A DNA stretch of 64,000 bases from Pantoea ananatis LMG 2665. GTDB taxonomy: Bacteria; Pseudomonadota; Gammaproteobacteria; Enterobacterales; Enterobacteriaceae. Below the pieces are notes generated by a model, which worked only from the letters and a program-made list of their open reading frames with translations, made no database searches and was not told where the DNA came from. Below are positions 28,637 through 40,330 of this stretch, one piece after another. The first letter of the stretch is position 1. Every line of letters begins with the position of its first letter. The stretch is taken from the NCBI RefSeq assembly GCF_000710035.2, contig NZ_JMJJ01000001.1:285557-349556 (forward strand). Direction: 5' to 3'. The position numbers were made by a program, and so were the translations under genes.

Positions 28637-31285
28637 TCACACTTTATCGTTTGGATTAAGGGCTTCTGTCAACCGTTGTTGCAACGTCTGACGCATTTCC
28701 TCATCCAGTGCCTTGCGTTCGCTATTGGCTAAAATAAACAAATCTTCCACGCGCTCGCCAATGGTGCTGATGCGCGCACCATGCAGAGAGACGCCGAGAT
28801 CGGCAAACACTTCCCCCACGCGCGCCAGTAAACCGGGCTGATCCAGGGCTACCAGCTCCAGATAACTGCGGCGATCGGTGTGAGTTGGCAGGAAATTCAC
28901 TTCGGTATCCACGCTAAAGTGCTTAAGCCTGGCGGCCTGACGGCGGGTGCGCGGTGGCACCCACTCTCTCTGGGTTATCGCCTGCTCCAGCGCCTGAATG
29001 ATCATCGCATGACGATCGGGCGACAGGGGACTGCCATCCGGCTCCAGTACAATAAAGGTATCCATCGCCATGCCATCGCGGCTGGTAAAAATTTGCGCAT
29101 CATGCACGCTGAGGTTGCGACGATCCAGCTCTCCTGCCACGGCGGCGAACAGGTGCGGGCGATCGGGACTCCAGATAAAAATTTCGGTCCCGCCGCGCGT
29201 TGCCTGCGGGCTGACCAGCACCAGCGGTTGATTAAGATCGTGCCCCAGCAAGTGGCGGGCATGCCAGGCAATCTGGTTGGGCGTATGGCGCAGAAAATAG
29301 TCGGCGCGACAGCGATTCCAGATGTGATGTAACCGCTCTTCATTGATGTTGTCCATACGCAGCAGCGCCAGCGCCTGCAGGCGGTGATGACGTACGCGTT
29401 CCCGCAGATCCGGACTGTTTTCCATGCCGCGACGCAGCTGTTTTTCGGTGGCGAAGAACAACTCTCGCAGCAGACTTTGCTTCCAGCTGTTCCACAGGCT
29501 CTCATTGGTGGCACAGATATCAGCCACCGTCAGGCACACCAGATAACGCAGTCGGTTTTCGTTCTGCATGACCTCGGCAAACTGCTGAATCACCGTGGGG
29601 TCCTGAATATCACGACGCTGCGCGGTCACGGACATTAACAGATGATGCCGTACCAGCCATGCGACAAGCTGCGTTTCACGCGAGTTAAGGCCGTGCATCT
29701 CGGCGAACTCCAGCGCATCCTGCGCGCCAAGAACGGAGTGATCGCCGTTACGTCCTTTCGCAATGTCATGCAGCAGCGCCGCCATCAGCAGTAACTCTTG
29801 CTGAGGCAGGCGCGGCCAGAGTTCAACGCATAAAGGATGTTGTGGACGCGTCGCTTCGTTGGCAAAACTTTCCAGCTTCTGAAGAACCCGAATGGTGTGC
29901 TCATCCACGGTATAGGCGTGGAACAGGTCAAACTGCATCTGCCCAACGATCTGACCCCAGAGCGGCGTATAGGCCCAGAGTACGCTATGGCGATGCATCG
30001 GAACTAATGCCCGACTGACCGCACCGGGATGACGCAGGATCGACATAAACAGACGGCGTGCTTCAGGCAACTGACAGAGCGGCTGCTTAAGATGGCGACG
30101 TGTGTGGCGCAGGCGGCGCAGCGTGGTCGAATAGATCCCTTTGATGTTGTCATTGCGCACCATGACGTAAAACATGCGCATTATCGCCTGAGGCTCCCGA
30201 TCAAACAGTGTTTCATCGCGCAGATCGATCAGGTTACCCCGTAGCTGAAAGTCATCATCAATAGCGCAGGGTTTTTCATTGGTAGAGAGGGCCAGAATGG
30301 CTTCATCGAACAACTGCAGCAGCATCTGGTTCAGTTCGCTGATACGACGCGTGACGCGATAAAAATCCTTCATCATGCGTTCAACCGGCTCGTTGCCTTC
30401 GCCCTGATACTGAAGGCGCTGGGCAACGCTAAGCTGGCGATCGAACAGTAGCCGGTTGTCGTAACGCGGCAGCAACAGATGCAGCGCAAACCGAATCCGC
30501 CAGAGAAAGGCCTGGCATTCATTCAGTTCGGCGCGTTCGGCGTCGGTCAGAAAGCCAAAGCCCACCATCTCGTCGAGCGTTGTCGCGCCAAAGTGTCGTC
30601 GCGCAACCCACTGTAACGTATGAATATCACGTAAACCGCCCGGGCTGCTTTTAATATCCGGTTCCAGGTTGTAGCTGGTACCGTGATAGCGCGTATGACG
30701 CTCTTGTTGCTCTTCAATTTTGGCGGCAAAAAAGCGGGACGACGGCCAGAAGCCATCGCTAAAGACATTTTTCTGCAGTTCGAGGAATAGCGCGACATCA
30801 CCGGCCAGCATCCGCGCTTCAATCAGGTTGGTCGCCACCGTCAGGTCGGATAGGCCTTCCAGCAGGCACTCTTCCAGGCTACGCACGCTGTGGCCCACTT
30901 CCAGTTTGAGATCCCACATCAGCGTCAGCAGCGTGCTGGCGCTTTGAGCGGCCTCTTCGTTAAGCGGCTGGCGGCTGAGAATCAATATGTCAATATCGGA
31001 AAGCGGGTGAAGCTCACCCCGACCATAACCCCCGACAGCAACCAGAGCGATGGATTTCATCCTGTCGAAGCCAAAGTAACGCCACAGGCGACGCAGAAGG
31101 CGATCGATAAACAGGGTTCGGGCATGAATCAGATTCTCTGCCGCCTCACCGCTATCAAAGGCCGCCGCCAGGTGCTGTTGAAAGCACTCCAGGCGCTGCT
31201 TGAGTATTTCACGTGATAGCTGATCGTCCTGCCACTCGCCAGGCGAATCATTCAGACCGTTTTTCACTTCTTGCGACAGGCTCAT
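28637..31285 (-). CDS. glnD: Bifunctional uridylyltransferase/uridylyl-removing enzyme GlnD
   Basis: GlnD senses glutamine and uridylylates or deuridylylates the PII proteins GlnB/GlnK. The nucleotidyltransferase motif [17 protein letters not shown] is near residue 84, the HD domain [15 protein letters not shown] near 500, and two ACT domains are at the C-terminus ([34 protein letters not shown]). Length is 882 (E. coli 890). It follows map on the same strand behind an intrinsic terminator. Confidence 0.97.
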   Translation of the reverse strand: MSLSQEVKNGLNDSPGEWQDDQLSREILKQRLECFQQHLAAAFDSGEAAENLIHARTLFIDRLLRRLWRYFGFDRMKSIALVAVGGYGRGELHPLSDIDILILSRQPLNEEAAQSASTLLTLMWDLKLEVGHSVRSLEECLLEGLSDLTVATNLIEARMLAGDVALFLELQKNVFSDGFWPSSRFFAAKIEEQQERHTRYHGTSYNLEPDIKSSPGGLRDIHTLQWVARRHFGATTLDEMVGFGFLTDAERAELNECQAFLWRIRFALHLLLPRYDNRLLFDRQLSVAQRLQYQGEGNEPVERMMKDFYRVTRRISELNQMLLQLFDEAILALSTNEKPCAIDDDFQLRGNLIDLRDETLFDREPQAIMRMFYVMVRNDNIKGIYSTTLRRLRHTRRHLKQPLCQLPEARRLFMSILRHPGAVSRALVPMHRHSVLWAYTPLWGQIVGQMQFDLFHAYTVDEHTIRVLQKLESFANEATRPQHPLCVELWPRLPQQELLLMAALLHDIAKGRNGDHSVLGAQDALEFAEMHGLNSRETQLVAWLVRHHLLMSVTAQRRDIQDPTVIQQFAEVMQNENRLRYLVCLTVADICATNESLWNSWKQSLLRELFFATEKQLRRGMENSPDLRERVRHHRLQALALLRMDNINEERLHHIWNRCRADYFLRHTPNQIAWHARHLLGHDLNQPLVLVSPQATRGGTEIFIWSPDRPHLFAAVAGELDRRNLSVHDAQIFTSRDGMAMDTFIVLEPDGSPLSPDRHAMIIQALEQAITQREWVPPRTRRQAARLKHFSVDTEVNFLPTHTDRRSYLELVALDQPGLLARVGEVFADLGVSLHGARISTIGERVEDLFILANSERKALDEEMRQTLQQRLTEALNPNDKV

Positions 31286-31308
31286 GCAGCGTTCTCATCA
31301 GTAACCAT

Positions 31309-31330
31309 AAAAAAACCGGCAGAGCGCCGG
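31309..31330 (-). terminator. map terminator
   Basis: CCGGC (31316-31320) and GCCGG (31326-31330) pair around AGAGC with a seven-T run on the minus strand. It sits between the map stop and the glnD start. Confidence 0.88.
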
Positions 31331-31349
31331 CCTTTTATCAGGGGAGGAA

Positions 31350-32144
31350 TTACGCCTGGTTAACTAACACCGCGGGAAGGGTGTCGTCTTTACGCAGGGT
31401 TAAAATCTCACAGCCGTTATCCGTCACCACAATAGTATGCTCGTACTGCGCCGACAAGCTGCGATCTTTGGTTTTCACCGTCCAGCCGTCTTTCATGGTA
31501 CGAATGCGATAATCACCGGCGTTCACCATCGGTTCCACGGTAAAGGTCATGCCGGCCTGCAGGACGACACCGCTGTCGTCTGCATCGTAGTGCAGAACCT
31601 GTGGCTCTTCATGAAAGCCCTTGCCGATGCCATGACCGCAGTATTCACGCACCACTGAGAAGTCATTCGCTTCAACATATTTCTGGATAGCGCGGCCCAG
31701 CTCGCGCAGGCGAATACCCGGCTTCACCAGACGCAGTGATAAATAAAGGCTTTCCTGAGTCACGCGGCACAGGCGCTCACCTTGGATCGTCGGCTTGCCG
31801 ACGATAAACATTTTCGAGGTATCGCCGTGGTACTCGTCTTTAATCACGGTCACGTCGATGTTAACGATGTCGCCATCTTTCAACGGACGATCGTCGCTCG
31901 GAATACCGTGACAGACCACTTCATTTACCGAGATGCAGACGGATTTCGGAAAACCGTGGTAACCCAGGCAGGCAGAAATCGCCTGCTGATGCTGCGTAAT
32001 GTGTTCGTGGCAGAGACGATCCAGTTCACCCGTGGTCACGCCAGGCTGCACATGGGGTTCGATCATTTCTAACACTTCGGCGGCGAGGCGGCCAGCGACG
32101 CGCATTTTTTCGATTTCTTCGGGGGTTTTAATTGAAATTGCCAT
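31350..32144 (-). CDS. map: Methionine aminopeptidase Map
   Basis: Map removes the initiator methionine from nascent proteins and is essential. At 264 residues it equals E. coli. The pita-bread metal ligands are visible in NIDVTVIKDEYHGDTSKMF (Asp pair near 97 and 108), GHGIGKGFHEEP (His near 171), FTVEPM (Glu near 204) and QYEHTI (Glu near 235). It is divergent from rpsB, as in E. coli. Confidence 0.97.
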   Translation of the reverse strand: MAISIKTPEEIEKMRVAGRLAAEVLEMIEPHVQPGVTTGELDRLCHEHITQHQQAISACLGYHGFPKSVCISVNEVVCHGIPSDDRPLKDGDIVNIDVTVIKDEYHGDTSKMFIVGKPTIQGERLCRVTQESLYLSLRLVKPGIRLRELGRAIQKYVEANDFSVVREYCGHGIGKGFHEEPQVLHYDADDSGVVLQAGMTFTVEPMVNAGDYRIRTMKDGWTVKTKDRSLSAQYEHTIVVTDNGCEILTLRKDDTLPAVLVNQA

Positions 32145-32263
32145 TAAATTATTCCGCTGCTGCTGAAATTTTCAGCGATAATGAATGCTGTGCTCTCATG
32201 TTAACAGCAAGCCAAAAGGGCTGCCAAACAGAGAACGCACCACAGGCCGTAAGCGAACATTTA

Positions 32264-32293
32264 TTGGCGTCCAAAGCGTGATTGTGGTATAAA
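32264..32293 (+). promoter_or_regulatory. rpsB-tsf promoter
   Basis: TTGGCG (32264-32269) and TATAAA (32288-32293) are 18 bases apart, followed by a GC-rich discriminator (GCGCGCC), typical of ppGpp/DksA-repressed ribosomal promoters. Confidence 0.6.
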
Positions 32294-32309
32294 GCGCGCC
32301 GACGATTCT

Positions 32310-33188
<879 letters not shown>

Positions 33189-33236
33189 TTAAGGTTTGCT
33201 CTGCATAAGAGCCCTTAGCATTCAGATGTGATCTGT

Positions 33237-33266
33237 AAGGGGCCAAACATGGCCCCTTTATTTTAT
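33237..33266 (+). terminator. rpsB-tsf intercistronic attenuator
   Basis: AAGGGGCC and GGCCCCTT pair around AAACAT, followed by the T-rich TATTTTAT. Its place between rpsB and tsf matches the partial terminator known in E. coli that adjusts S2 relative to EF-Ts. Confidence 0.8.
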
Positions 33267-33371
33267 CCAAGTCTGTTACGCCCCTGTTCAGGACGGCGGG
33301 ACAGAGTAAATTTTCCGCAAATAAGTACCTTCTGACGCACTTGTGCTCAGGTACGAACCGAGGATTCTGGA

Positions 33372-34223
33372 ATGGCTGAAATTACCGCTGCATTGGTAAA
33401 AGAACTGCGTGAGCGTACTGGCGCAGGCATGATGGACTGCAAAAAAGCGCTGACTGAAGCGAGCGGCGACATCGAGCTGGCGATTGAAAACATGCGTAAG
33501 TCTGGCGCAATTAAAGCAGCGAAAAAAGCGGGTAACGTTGCTGCTGATGGCGTAATCAAAACCAAAATCGTTGGTAACTACGGTGTGATTCTGGAAGTGA
33601 ACTGCCAGACTGACTTCGTAGCAAAAGACGGCGGTTTCCAGGCGTTTGCTGATAAAGTTCTTGACGCTGCTGCGGCTGACCGTATCACCGACGTTGAAGT
33701 GCTGAAAGCACAGTTCGAAGAAGAACGTGTTGCCCTGGTTGCTAAAATCGGCGAGAACATCAACATTCGTCGCGTTGCTCTTCTGGAAGGCGAAGAACTG
33801 GGCAGCTACCTGCACGGCGCACGTATCGGCGTTCTGGTTTCTGCCAAAGGCGCTAACGAAGATCTGATCAAACAGATCGCAATGCACGTTGCGGCAAGCA
33901 AACCTGAGTTTGTTAAGCCAGAAGACGTTTCTGCGGAAGTGGTTGATAAAGAATACCAGGTTCAGCTGGACATCGCGATGCAGTCTGGTAAGCCAAAAGA
34001 GATCGCAGAGAAGATGGTTGAAGGCCGTATGAAGAAATTCACCGGTGAAGTCTCTCTGACCGGTCAGGCATTCGTTATCGATCCAAGCAAAACCGTTGGC
34101 CAGGCGCTGAAAGAGCAGGGCGCTGACGTGATCAACTTCATCCGCTTTGAAGTGGGCGAAGGCATCGAAAAAGTTGAGACTGATTTTGCTGCTGAAGTTG
34201 CAGCAATGTCCAAACAGTCTTAA
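33372..34223 (+). CDS. tsf: Elongation factor Ts
   Basis: EF-Ts exchanges GDP for GTP on EF-Tu. At 283 residues it equals E. coli. The N-terminal UBA-like domain has [20 protein letters not shown], and the core contains QTDFVAKD, the conserved Asp-Phe that inserts into EF-Tu. Codon bias is strong. It is followed by a strong terminator. Confidence 0.98.
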   Translation: MAEITAALVKELRERTGAGMMDCKKALTEASGDIELAIENMRKSGAIKAAKKAGNVAADGVIKTKIVGNYGVILEVNCQTDFVAKDGGFQAFADKVLDAAAADRITDVEVLKAQFEEERVALVAKIGENINIRRVALLEGEELGSYLHGARIGVLVSAKGANEDLIKQIAMHVAASKPEFVKPEDVSAEVVDKEYQVQLDIAMQSGKPKEIAEKMVEGRMKKFTGEVSLTGQAFVIDPSKTVGQALKEQGADVINFIRFEVGEGIEKVETDFAAEVAAMSKQS

Positions 34224-34231
34224 TGATCTGA

Positions 34232-34259
34232 AAGAACCGCCAGATGGCGGTTCTTTTTT
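34232..34259 (+). terminator. tsf terminator
   Basis: AAGAACCGCC (34232-34241) and GGCGGTTCTT (34246-34255) pair around AGAT, with a T-run. Confidence 0.93.
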
Positions 34260-34377
34260 GTCTGCCACAGGCAAAAGATACGTTTTCAGTTTCATCCCAA
34301 TAGTAATTCTTTTGCTCTAAGCGGATGATTGATCGGAATTACTTCTTATTCATCATATCTTCCAGGACGAATTGACC

Positions 34378-35103
34378 ATGGCGACCAACGCAAAACCTGT
34401 TTATCAACGTATCCTGCTAAAACTCAGTGGCGAAGCACTTCAAGGTGCAGAGGGTTTTGGTATCGACGCGAGCGTGCTTGACCGCATGGCTCAGGAAGTC
34501 AAAGAACTGGTCGAGCTGGGTATCCAGGTGGGCGTTGTGATTGGCGGCGGTAACCTGTTCCGCGGAGCCGGCCTGGCGCAGGCGGGCATGAACCGCGTTG
34601 TGGGTGACCACATGGGGATGCTTGCTACGGTAATGAACGGCCTGGCGATGCGTGATGCACTGCACCGCGCGTACGTCAATGCCCGTCTGATGTCCGCGAT
34701 TCCCCTCAACGGCGTTTGCGATAACTACAGCTGGGCAGAAGCCATCAGCCTGTTACGTAATAACCGTGTGGTTATCTTTTCTGCGGGTACGGGCAATCCT
34801 TTCTTCACGACGGATTCAGCCGCCTGTCTGCGTGGTATTGAAATCGAAGCGGATGTGGTGCTGAAAGCCACGAAAGTTGACGGTGTTTACTCGGCCGACC
34901 CGGTGAAGCACCCTGATGCAACGCTGTATGAAAAACTGACTTATGCGGAAGTGCTGGATCAAGAGCTTAAAGTGATGGATCTCGCCGCGTTTACGCTGGC
35001 GCGCGATCACAAACTGCCAATCCGCGTTTTCAATATGAACAAACCTGGCGCATTGCGTCGCGTAGTGATGGGTGAAAAAGAAGGTACCCTGATTACGCAT
35101 TAA
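34378..35103 (+). CDS. pyrH: Uridylate kinase PyrH
   Basis: PyrH phosphorylates UMP to UDP as a hexameric amino-acid-kinase-fold enzyme, unlike eukaryotic UMP kinases; it is essential and also a regulator of carAB in E. coli. The ATG at 34378 gives [11 protein letters not shown] and 241 residues, as in E. coli. [23 protein letters not shown] and [12 protein letters not shown] are the nucleotide and UMP/GTP segments. Confidence 0.97.
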   Translation: MATNAKPVYQRILLKLSGEALQGAEGFGIDASVLDRMAQEVKELVELGIQVGVVIGGGNLFRGAGLAQAGMNRVVGDHMGMLATVMNGLAMRDALHRAYVNARLMSAIPLNGVCDNYSWAEAISLLRNNRVVIFSAGTGNPFFTTDSAACLRGIEIEADVVLKATKVDGVYSADPVKHPDATLYEKLTYAEVLDQELKVMDLAAFTLARDHKLPIRVFNMNKPGALRRVVMGEKEGTLITH

Positions 35104-35170
35104 TACCCGAGGCGAGATAAAATAAGGTATATTCTGTCAGTGCGGTAATGTTTAGCCGTGCACCAGTCAG

Positions 35171-35212
35171 GATTATCGATGATTATCGATCCCGCTTCCG
35201 GTGATGCCGGAA
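35171..35212 (+). repeat. Tandem 10-bp repeat and hairpin in the pyrH-frr gap
   Basis: GATTATCGAT occurs twice in direct tandem (35171-35190), followed by TTCCGG/CCGGAA pairing around TGATG (35196-35212). They lie in the frr leader; function unknown. The 143-bp gap holds no gene. Confidence 0.8.
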
Positions 35213-35246
35213 CTGGCCAGGTCAAACCGAATCCAAGGGTTTTAAC

Positions 35247-35804
35247 GTGATTAACGACATTAAAAAAGATGCTGATACGCGCATGGACAAATGCGTCGAG
35301 GCATTCAAAACCACTATCAGCAAGGTACGCACAGGCCGTGCTTCACCTTCTCTGCTCGACGGCATTATCGTTGAATATTACGGTACGCCGACGCCACTGC
35401 GTCAGCTGGCTTCCGTTACCGTTGAAGACTCCCGCACGCTGAAAATCAACGTGTTTGATCGCTCTCTCGGCCCGGCCGTTGAAAAAGCGATTATGGCGTC
35501 CGATCTTGGCCTCAATCCAAACTCAGCGGGTTCGGACATTCGTGTTCCGCTCCCTGCGCTGACGGAAGAGCGTCGTAAAGATCTGATTAAAATCGTACGC
35601 GGTGAAGCCGAGCAGGGACGTGTGTCTGTACGTAACGTTCGTCGCGACGCCAACGATAAAATCAAAGCGTTGCTGAAAGATAAAGAAATCAGCGAAGACG
35701 ACGAACGTCGTTCGCAGGATGAAATCCAGAAAATGACCGATGCGCACATCAAGAAAGTTGATGCGGCACTGGCCGAAAAAGAAGCGGAGTTGATGGACTT
35801 CTGA
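35247..35804 (+). CDS. frr: Ribosome recycling factor
   Basis: RRF splits post-termination ribosomes with EF-G. At 185 residues it equals E. coli. The GTG start at 35247 follows AAGGG and gives [16 protein letters not shown]. The three-helix bundle shows [15 protein letters not shown] and the basic [20 protein letters not shown]. Confidence 0.97.
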   Translation: MINDIKKDADTRMDKCVEAFKTTISKVRTGRASPSLLDGIIVEYYGTPTPLRQLASVTVEDSRTLKINVFDRSLGPAVEKAIMASDLGLNPNSAGSDIRVPLPALTEERRKDLIKIVRGEAEQGRVSVRNVRRDANDKIKALLKDKEISEDDERRSQDEIQKMTDAHIKKVDAALAEKEAELMDF

Positions 35805-35821
35805 TTCCATCATCGCCGACC

Positions 35822-35874
35822 AAAACGCCGTACAGAGAGGCATTCTGACAGAATGTCACCTCTGGCGGCGTTTT
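35822..35874 (+). terminator. frr terminator (long stem)
   Basis: AAAACGCCG and CGGCGTTTT form the outer stem, with AGAGG/CCTCT and ATTCTG/CAGAAT pairings inside. The T stretch is part of the 3' stem arm. Confidence 0.75.
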
Positions 35875-35914
35875 ACATTGTGCCCCACGCTTTCACCTCT
35901 ACATGGACAGCATT

Positions 35915-37111
35915 ATGAAGCGATTAACTCTGCTCGGTTCAACCGGTTCGATAGGCACCAGCACGCTGGCAGTCGTCAGTGCCAATCCTACGCGCTATCA
36001 GATCACCGCGCTGGTTGCCGGTAAAAACGTGGCCCTGATGGCTGAGCAGTGCGTACAGTTCCAACCCCGCTATGCGGCGATGGCAGACGAAGAAGCCGCT
36101 GTTGCGCTACGTGAGCGACTGAGAGCATTGAAGGTGAAGACTGAAGTGCTCTCCGGCGTTCAGGCAGCCTGTGAACTGGCCGCGCTGGATGAGGTTGACC
36201 AGGTGATGGCGGCGATTGTGGGCGCCTCAGGTTTACTGCCCACGTTGGCAGCGATTCGCGCGGGTAAAACCGTCCTGCTGGCGAATAAAGAATCCCTGGT
36301 GACGTGCGGCCGTTTATTTATGGAGGCGGTGCGCCAGCATAAGGCGCAGCTGTTGCCGGTAGACAGCGAGCACAATGCGATTTTTCAGAGTTTGCCCGCT
36401 ACCATCCAGCATCAGTTAGGTTACGCTGACCTGCAGAATAACGGCATTGAGTCGATTATTCTTACGGGATCGGGTGGCCCTTTTCGTGACACAAATTTAG
36501 CGGATCTGCGCAATATGTCGCCAGATCAGGCTTGTGCACATCCGAACTGGTCAATGGGGCGTAAAATCTCGGTTGATTCGGCCACCATGATGAATAAAGG
36601 TCTTGAATACATTGAAGCTCGTTGGCTGTTCAACGCCAGTGCCGCGCAGATGGAAGTGATTTTGCACCCCCAATCGGTGATCCACTCCATGGTGCGTTAC
36701 TGCGATGGCAGCGTGCTGGCACAGTTAGGTTCACCTGACATGCGAACCCCTATCGCCCACAGTATGGCCTGGCCAGCGCGTATTCACGCTGGGGTCACAC
36801 CGCTGGACTTTACCCGCATGTCGGCGCTGACGTTCTCAGAACCTGATTTTGGCCGTTACCCCTGTCTTAAACTGGCAATTGATGCCTGCGAGGCCGGGCA
36901 GGCGGCCACCACCACGCTTAATGCTGCCAATGAGATCGCCGTGGCGGCGTTCCTGAATCAGCGAATTCGTTTTACCGATATCGCAGCGTTAAACAGCGCA
37001 GTGCTGTCATCGCAGCACGGCCAGGAACCGGATTCAGTGGACGCTGTCATCGAAATCGATCGTATGGCACGCGCCGCTGCGACCGAAATGTTGCCACGCT
37101 TCACGGCATAA
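35915..37111 (+). CDS. dxr: 1-deoxy-D-xylulose 5-phosphate reductoisomerase (IspC)
   Basis: Dxr makes 2-C-methyl-erythritol 4-phosphate, the first committed step of the MEP isoprenoid pathway, whose products feed UppS just downstream. The ATG at 35915 gives 398 residues, the E. coli length; an ATG four codons upstream (35903) is also possible. The NADPH site is [13 protein letters not shown], the metal/substrate part is [15 protein letters not shown] near 148, and [17 protein letters not shown] near 217 is the second conserved segment. Confidence 0.96.
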   Translation: MKRLTLLGSTGSIGTSTLAVVSANPTRYQITALVAGKNVALMAEQCVQFQPRYAAMADEEAAVALRERLRALKVKTEVLSGVQAACELAALDEVDQVMAAIVGASGLLPTLAAIRAGKTVLLANKESLVTCGRLFMEAVRQHKAQLLPVDSEHNAIFQSLPATIQHQLGYADLQNNGIESIILTGSGGPFRDTNLADLRNMSPDQACAHPNWSMGRKISVDSATMMNKGLEYIEARWLFNASAAQMEVILHPQSVIHSMVRYCDGSVLAQLGSPDMRTPIAHSMAWPARIHAGVTPLDFTRMSALTFSEPDFGRYPCLKLAIDACEAGQAATTTLNAANEIAVAAFLNQRIRFTDIAALNSAVLSSQHGQEPDSVDAVIEIDRMARAAATEMLPRFTA

Positions 37112-37132
37112 CAACGATTGCGTTGAGGCTAT

Positions 37133-37161
37133 TTGTTCGCTTCAGGTGAAAATGTTATAGT
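37133..37161 (+). promoter_or_regulatory. Candidate promoter for the uppS-cdsA-rseP-bamA operon
   Basis: TTGTTC (37133-37138) and TATAGT (37156-37161) are 17 bases apart. The leader downstream of it folds into a GTCTG/CAGAC stem with CACC/GGTG inside, near 37181-37214. The dxr-uppS gap is 177 bp. Confidence 0.5.
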
Positions 37162-37288
37162 CGCTGGCTCGCGTTTAACGGTCTGTCACCAAATTCGGTG
37201 TGGCCTGGCAGACAGTGCCGGGATTTGTACCGGGCGCAATGTATTCAGAAACCACAGCATTTCTGATGAAAGGAATTGATTACGCGTT

Positions 37289-38041
37289 ATGTCGTCTGAA
37301 AATCACAACAACACCGATGACCAACAGGGAACCGGTCCACGCCACGTTGCTATCATTATGGATGGCAATGGCCGTTGGGCTAAGAACCAGGGAAAACTGC
37401 GTATCTCCGGTCACAAAGCGGGCGTGAAATCAGTACGTCGCGCCGTTAGCTTTGCCGTCAGTAATAATCTTGAAGCGTTAACGCTTTACGCCTTTAGTAG
37501 CGAAAACTGGAGCCGTCCTGCGCAGGAAGTCACTGCCTTGATGGAGCTGTTTGTCTGGGCGCTGGACAGTGAAGTGAAAAGCCTGCACAAGCATAATGTT
37601 CGCTTACGCATCATTGGCGATATCAGCCGCTTCAGCCCCCGCATTCAGGAACGTGTCCGTCGGGCAGAAGCGCTGACGGAGAATAACGATCGACTCACGC
37701 TAAACATTGCTGCGAACTACGGCGGGCGATGGGATATTATCGAAGGCGTTAAAAAGTTGGCTGAACAGGTTCAGGAAGGCTTGTTACGCCCTGATCAGAT
37801 AACCGAAGAGAGCCTGACGTCGCAACTGTGCATGAACCAGTTGGCGCCAGTGGATTTAGTGATAAGGACCGGGGGAGAGCATCGGATTAGCAACTTCCTG
37901 TTGTGGCAAATTGCCTATGCGGAATTCTATTTTACTGATGTGCTCTGGCCGGATTTTGATGAACACGTTTTTGAAGGTGCACTGAATGCATTCTCTCTGC
38001 GGGAGCGACGCTTTGGCGGCGCTGCACCAGGCGGCGCCTGA
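37289..38041 (+). CDS. uppS: Undecaprenyl diphosphate synthase UppS (IspU)
   Basis: UppS condenses eight isopentenyl diphosphates in cis with farnesyl diphosphate to build the C55 lipid carrier for cell wall and O-antigen. The catalytic D25 lies in AIIMDGNGRWAK; YAFSSENWSRP near 73 and RTGGEHRISNFLLWQ near 197 are family motifs. Length is 250 (E. coli 253). cdsA begins 18 bp later. Confidence 0.97.
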   Translation: MSSENHNNTDDQQGTGPRHVAIIMDGNGRWAKNQGKLRISGHKAGVKSVRRAVSFAVSNNLEALTLYAFSSENWSRPAQEVTALMELFVWALDSEVKSLHKHNVRLRIIGDISRFSPRIQERVRRAEALTENNDRLTLNIAANYGGRWDIIEGVKKLAEQVQEGLLRPDQITEESLTSQLCMNQLAPVDLVIRTGGEHRISNFLLWQIAYAEFYFTDVLWPDFDEHVFEGALNAFSLRERRFGGAAPGGA

Positions 38042-38059
38042 GCAATCTGGGGGTAACCT

Positions 38060-38917
38060 TTGCTGAAGTCTCGTCTGATCACCGCGCTGATTCTCATCCC
38101 GCTGGTGATCGCTGCATTGTTCTGGTTACCGCCTGTTGGCTTTGCAATTATTACGATTATTATCTGCATGCTGGCCGCCTGGGAATGGGGGCAGCTGTCT
38201 GGTATGGCATCGCGTCAGCAACGGATCTGGCTCGCGCTGATATGCGGTCTGGCTCTGACGCTGATGCTGTTTACGCTTCCTCCCTACGAACATAACGCGC
38301 ACCTGCCGCAGGTGGCGGGCTGGCTGTGGGCCTCACTGGCCTGGTGGATTGCTGCGCTGTTACTGGTTCTGTTCTATCCTGCCTCTGCTGCGTTATGGCG
38401 GACTTCCCGACCCTTGCGTCTGCTGTTTGGTGCGTTAACGGTCATTCCTTTCTTCTGGGGCATGATGGCGCTCCGCCAGTATCATTACGAAGCCGATCAC
38501 TTTGCCGGTGCCTGGTGGCTGCTGTTTGTTATGTTTCTGGTATGGGGTGCCGATTCCGGTGCCTACATGTTCGGCAAACTGTTTGGCAAACATAAGCTGG
38601 CGCCAAAAGTGTCGCCCGGTAAAACATGGGAAGGTTTTCTGGGCGGACTGATCTCTTCTGCGCTGATTGCCGTCCTGTTCGCCAGTTTTGCGCCGCTTTC
38701 CGTTCCCACCGGCACGCTGGTGATCTGCGCCGTGATTTCCACCCTTGCTTCGGTACTGGGCGATCTGACGGAAAGCATGTTTAAACGCGAGGCCGGTATC
38801 AAAGACAGCGGGAGCCTGATTCCCGGACATGGCGGTATTCTTGACCGCATCGACAGCCTGACAGCAGCAGTGCCGGTATTTGCCTGTTTATTGCTGTTGG
38901 TGTTTCAGACACTTTAA
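38060..38917 (+). CDS. cdsA: Phosphatidate cytidylyltransferase CdsA
   Basis: CdsA makes CDP-diacylglycerol from phosphatidate and CTP in the inner membrane, the precursor of all membrane phospholipids. It begins with TTG at 38060, GGGGG upstream, giving MLKSRLI and 285 residues as in E. coli. About eight membrane segments are visible. The family signature is GDLTESMFKREAGIKDSG followed by LIPGHGGILDRIDSL near the C-terminus. Confidence 0.97.
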   Translation: MLKSRLITALILIPLVIAALFWLPPVGFAIITIIICMLAAWEWGQLSGMASRQQRIWLALICGLALTLMLFTLPPYEHNAHLPQVAGWLWASLAWWIAALLLVLFYPASAALWRTSRPLRLLFGALTVIPFFWGMMALRQYHYEADHFAGAWWLLFVMFLVWGADSGAYMFGKLFGKHKLAPKVSPGKTWEGFLGGLISSALIAVLFASFAPLSVPTGTLVICAVISTLASVLGDLTESMFKREAGIKDSGSLIPGHGGILDRIDSLTAAVPVFACLLLLVFQTL

Positions 38918-38929
38918 GGGCAAGCGACG

Positions 38930-40279
38930 ATGTTAAGCGTAATCTGGAGTTTTGCCGCATTTATCATTGCACTGGGCGTGTTAATCACCGTGCATGAGTT
39001 TGGCCATTTTTGGGTGGCGCGGCGTTGCGGTGTGAGAGTAGAGCGCTTTTCTATCGGCTTTGGCAAGGCGTTATGGCAACGCCGCGATCGTCACGGCACC
39101 GAATTTGTGATTGCGCTCATTCCCCTTGGCGGTTATGTCAAAATGCTGGACGAGCGGGTAGAAAGCGTTCCCGCCGAGCTTCGGCACCAGGCGTTTAACA
39201 ATAAAGCGATTTGGCAGCGCGCGTCTATTATTGCTGCCGGCCCGATTGCCAATTTCCTGTTTGCTATCTTTGCCTACTGGGTCGTGTTCATCCACGGCGT
39301 GCCGGGTATTAAACCGGTAGTTGGTGAAATTCTGAACGGTTCGGTCGCCGCAGAAGCGCAAATTACACCCGGGACGGAACTTAAGGCCGTTGACGGTATC
39401 GAAACGCCTGACTGGGAAGCTGTGCGCATGGCATTGATCGGTAAAATCGGTGATGCCAGCACAACGTTAACAGTGGGTCGTTTTGGCGAACAGGGGACGC
39501 AGCAAAAACAGGTCGATTTGCGCAACTGGCAGTTCGAACCTGATAAGCAGGACCCTGTCGTCGCGCTGGGAATTCGTCCCCGGGGCCCGCAGATTGAAAC
39601 GACCCTGGCTGAAGTGCAAAAGAATTCGCCTGCCAGTGCAGCCGGTTTGCAAGCTGGCGACAGGATCGTTAAAGTCGATGGTCAGTTATTATCGCAGTGG
39701 CAGCCTTTTGCTACCCAGGTTCGGGATAACCCAGGAAAAAGTATTGCTCTTGAGGTCGATCGCAACGGTGAGGCGGTGCAGTTAACCCTGACGCCCGAAG
39801 CGAAACCTGGGAACAAAGCACAAGGGTTTGCGGGGGTGATTCCCCGAGTCGTACCGCTGCCAGACGAGTATAAAACGGTAAGACAATATGGTGCGTTTTC
39901 AGCCATTGGTGAAGCCAGTGTAAAAACCTGGCAGTTAATGAAGCTGACCGTCTCTATGTTGGGCAAGTTAATAACCGGCGATGTGAAGCTGAACAACCTG
40001 AGCGGCCCGATTTCGATTGCGCAAGGTGCAGGTTTGTCAGCCGAGTATGGAATGATTTACTACCTGATGTTCCTGGCGTTGATTAGCGTCAACTTAGGGA
40101 TCATCAACCTGTTCCCGCTACCGGTTTTAGATGGTGGGCACTTGCTCTTCCTTGCGATTGAAAAGATCAAAGGGGGACCGGTGTCCGAGCGAGTTCAAGA
40201 CTTTAGTTACCGCATCGGTTCAATACTGCTGGTGATGTTAATGGGGCTTGCACTTTTCAATGATTTCTCACGTTTGTAA
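38930..40279 (+). CDS. rseP: Site-2 protease RseP
   Basis: RseP cleaves RseA within the membrane to release sigma-E, and trims signal-peptide remnants. The zinc motif HEFGH is at residues 22-26 in the first membrane helix and PVLDGGHLL near 400; two PDZ domains lie between. Length is 449 (E. coli 450). It lies directly before bamA, so the sigma-E activator and an outer-membrane protein assembly gene share a transcript. Confidence 0.97.
   Translation: MLSVIWSFAAFIIALGVLITVHEFGHFWVARRCGVRVERFSIGFGKALWQRRDRHGTEFVIALIPLGGYVKMLDERVESVPAELRHQAFNNKAIWQRASIIAAGPIANFLFAIFAYWVVFIHGVPGIKPVVGEILNGSVAAEAQITPGTELKAVDGIETPDWEAVRMALIGKIGDASTTLTVGRFGEQGTQQKQVDLRNWQFEPDKQDPVVALGIRPRGPQIETTLAEVQKNSPASAAGLQAGDRIVKVDGQLLSQWQPFATQVRDNPGKSIALEVDRNGEAVQLTLTPEAKPGNKAQGFAGVIPRVVPLPDEYKTVRQYGAFSAIGEASVKTWQLMKLTVSMLGKLITGDVKLNNLSGPISIAQGAGLSAEYGMIYYLMFLALISVNLGIINLFPLPVLDGGHLLFLAIEKIKGGPVSERVQDFSYRIGSILLVMLMGLALFNDFSRL
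39376..39403 (+). promoter_or_regulatory. Possible sigma-E promoter inside rseP driving bamA-skp
   Basis: GGAACTT (39376-39382) is followed after 16 bases by TCGAA (39399-39403), close to the sigma-E pattern. I recall that E. coli has a sigma-E promoter for the bamA group within rseP. The codons here encode a conserved stretch ([11 protein letters not shown]), so the match may come from protein constraint. Confidence 0.35.
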
Positions 40280-40330
40280 CCGCTGGAACGCGAGCTTACG
40301 TGGGATGTGTTAGGAAAACGCATAATAACG

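Noticed and set aside
33288..34295. 335-residue frame antisense to tsf
   Set aside because: It is fully antisense to a highly conserved, strongly codon-biased gene and shows no recognisable domain; such frames arise from RNY codon structure.
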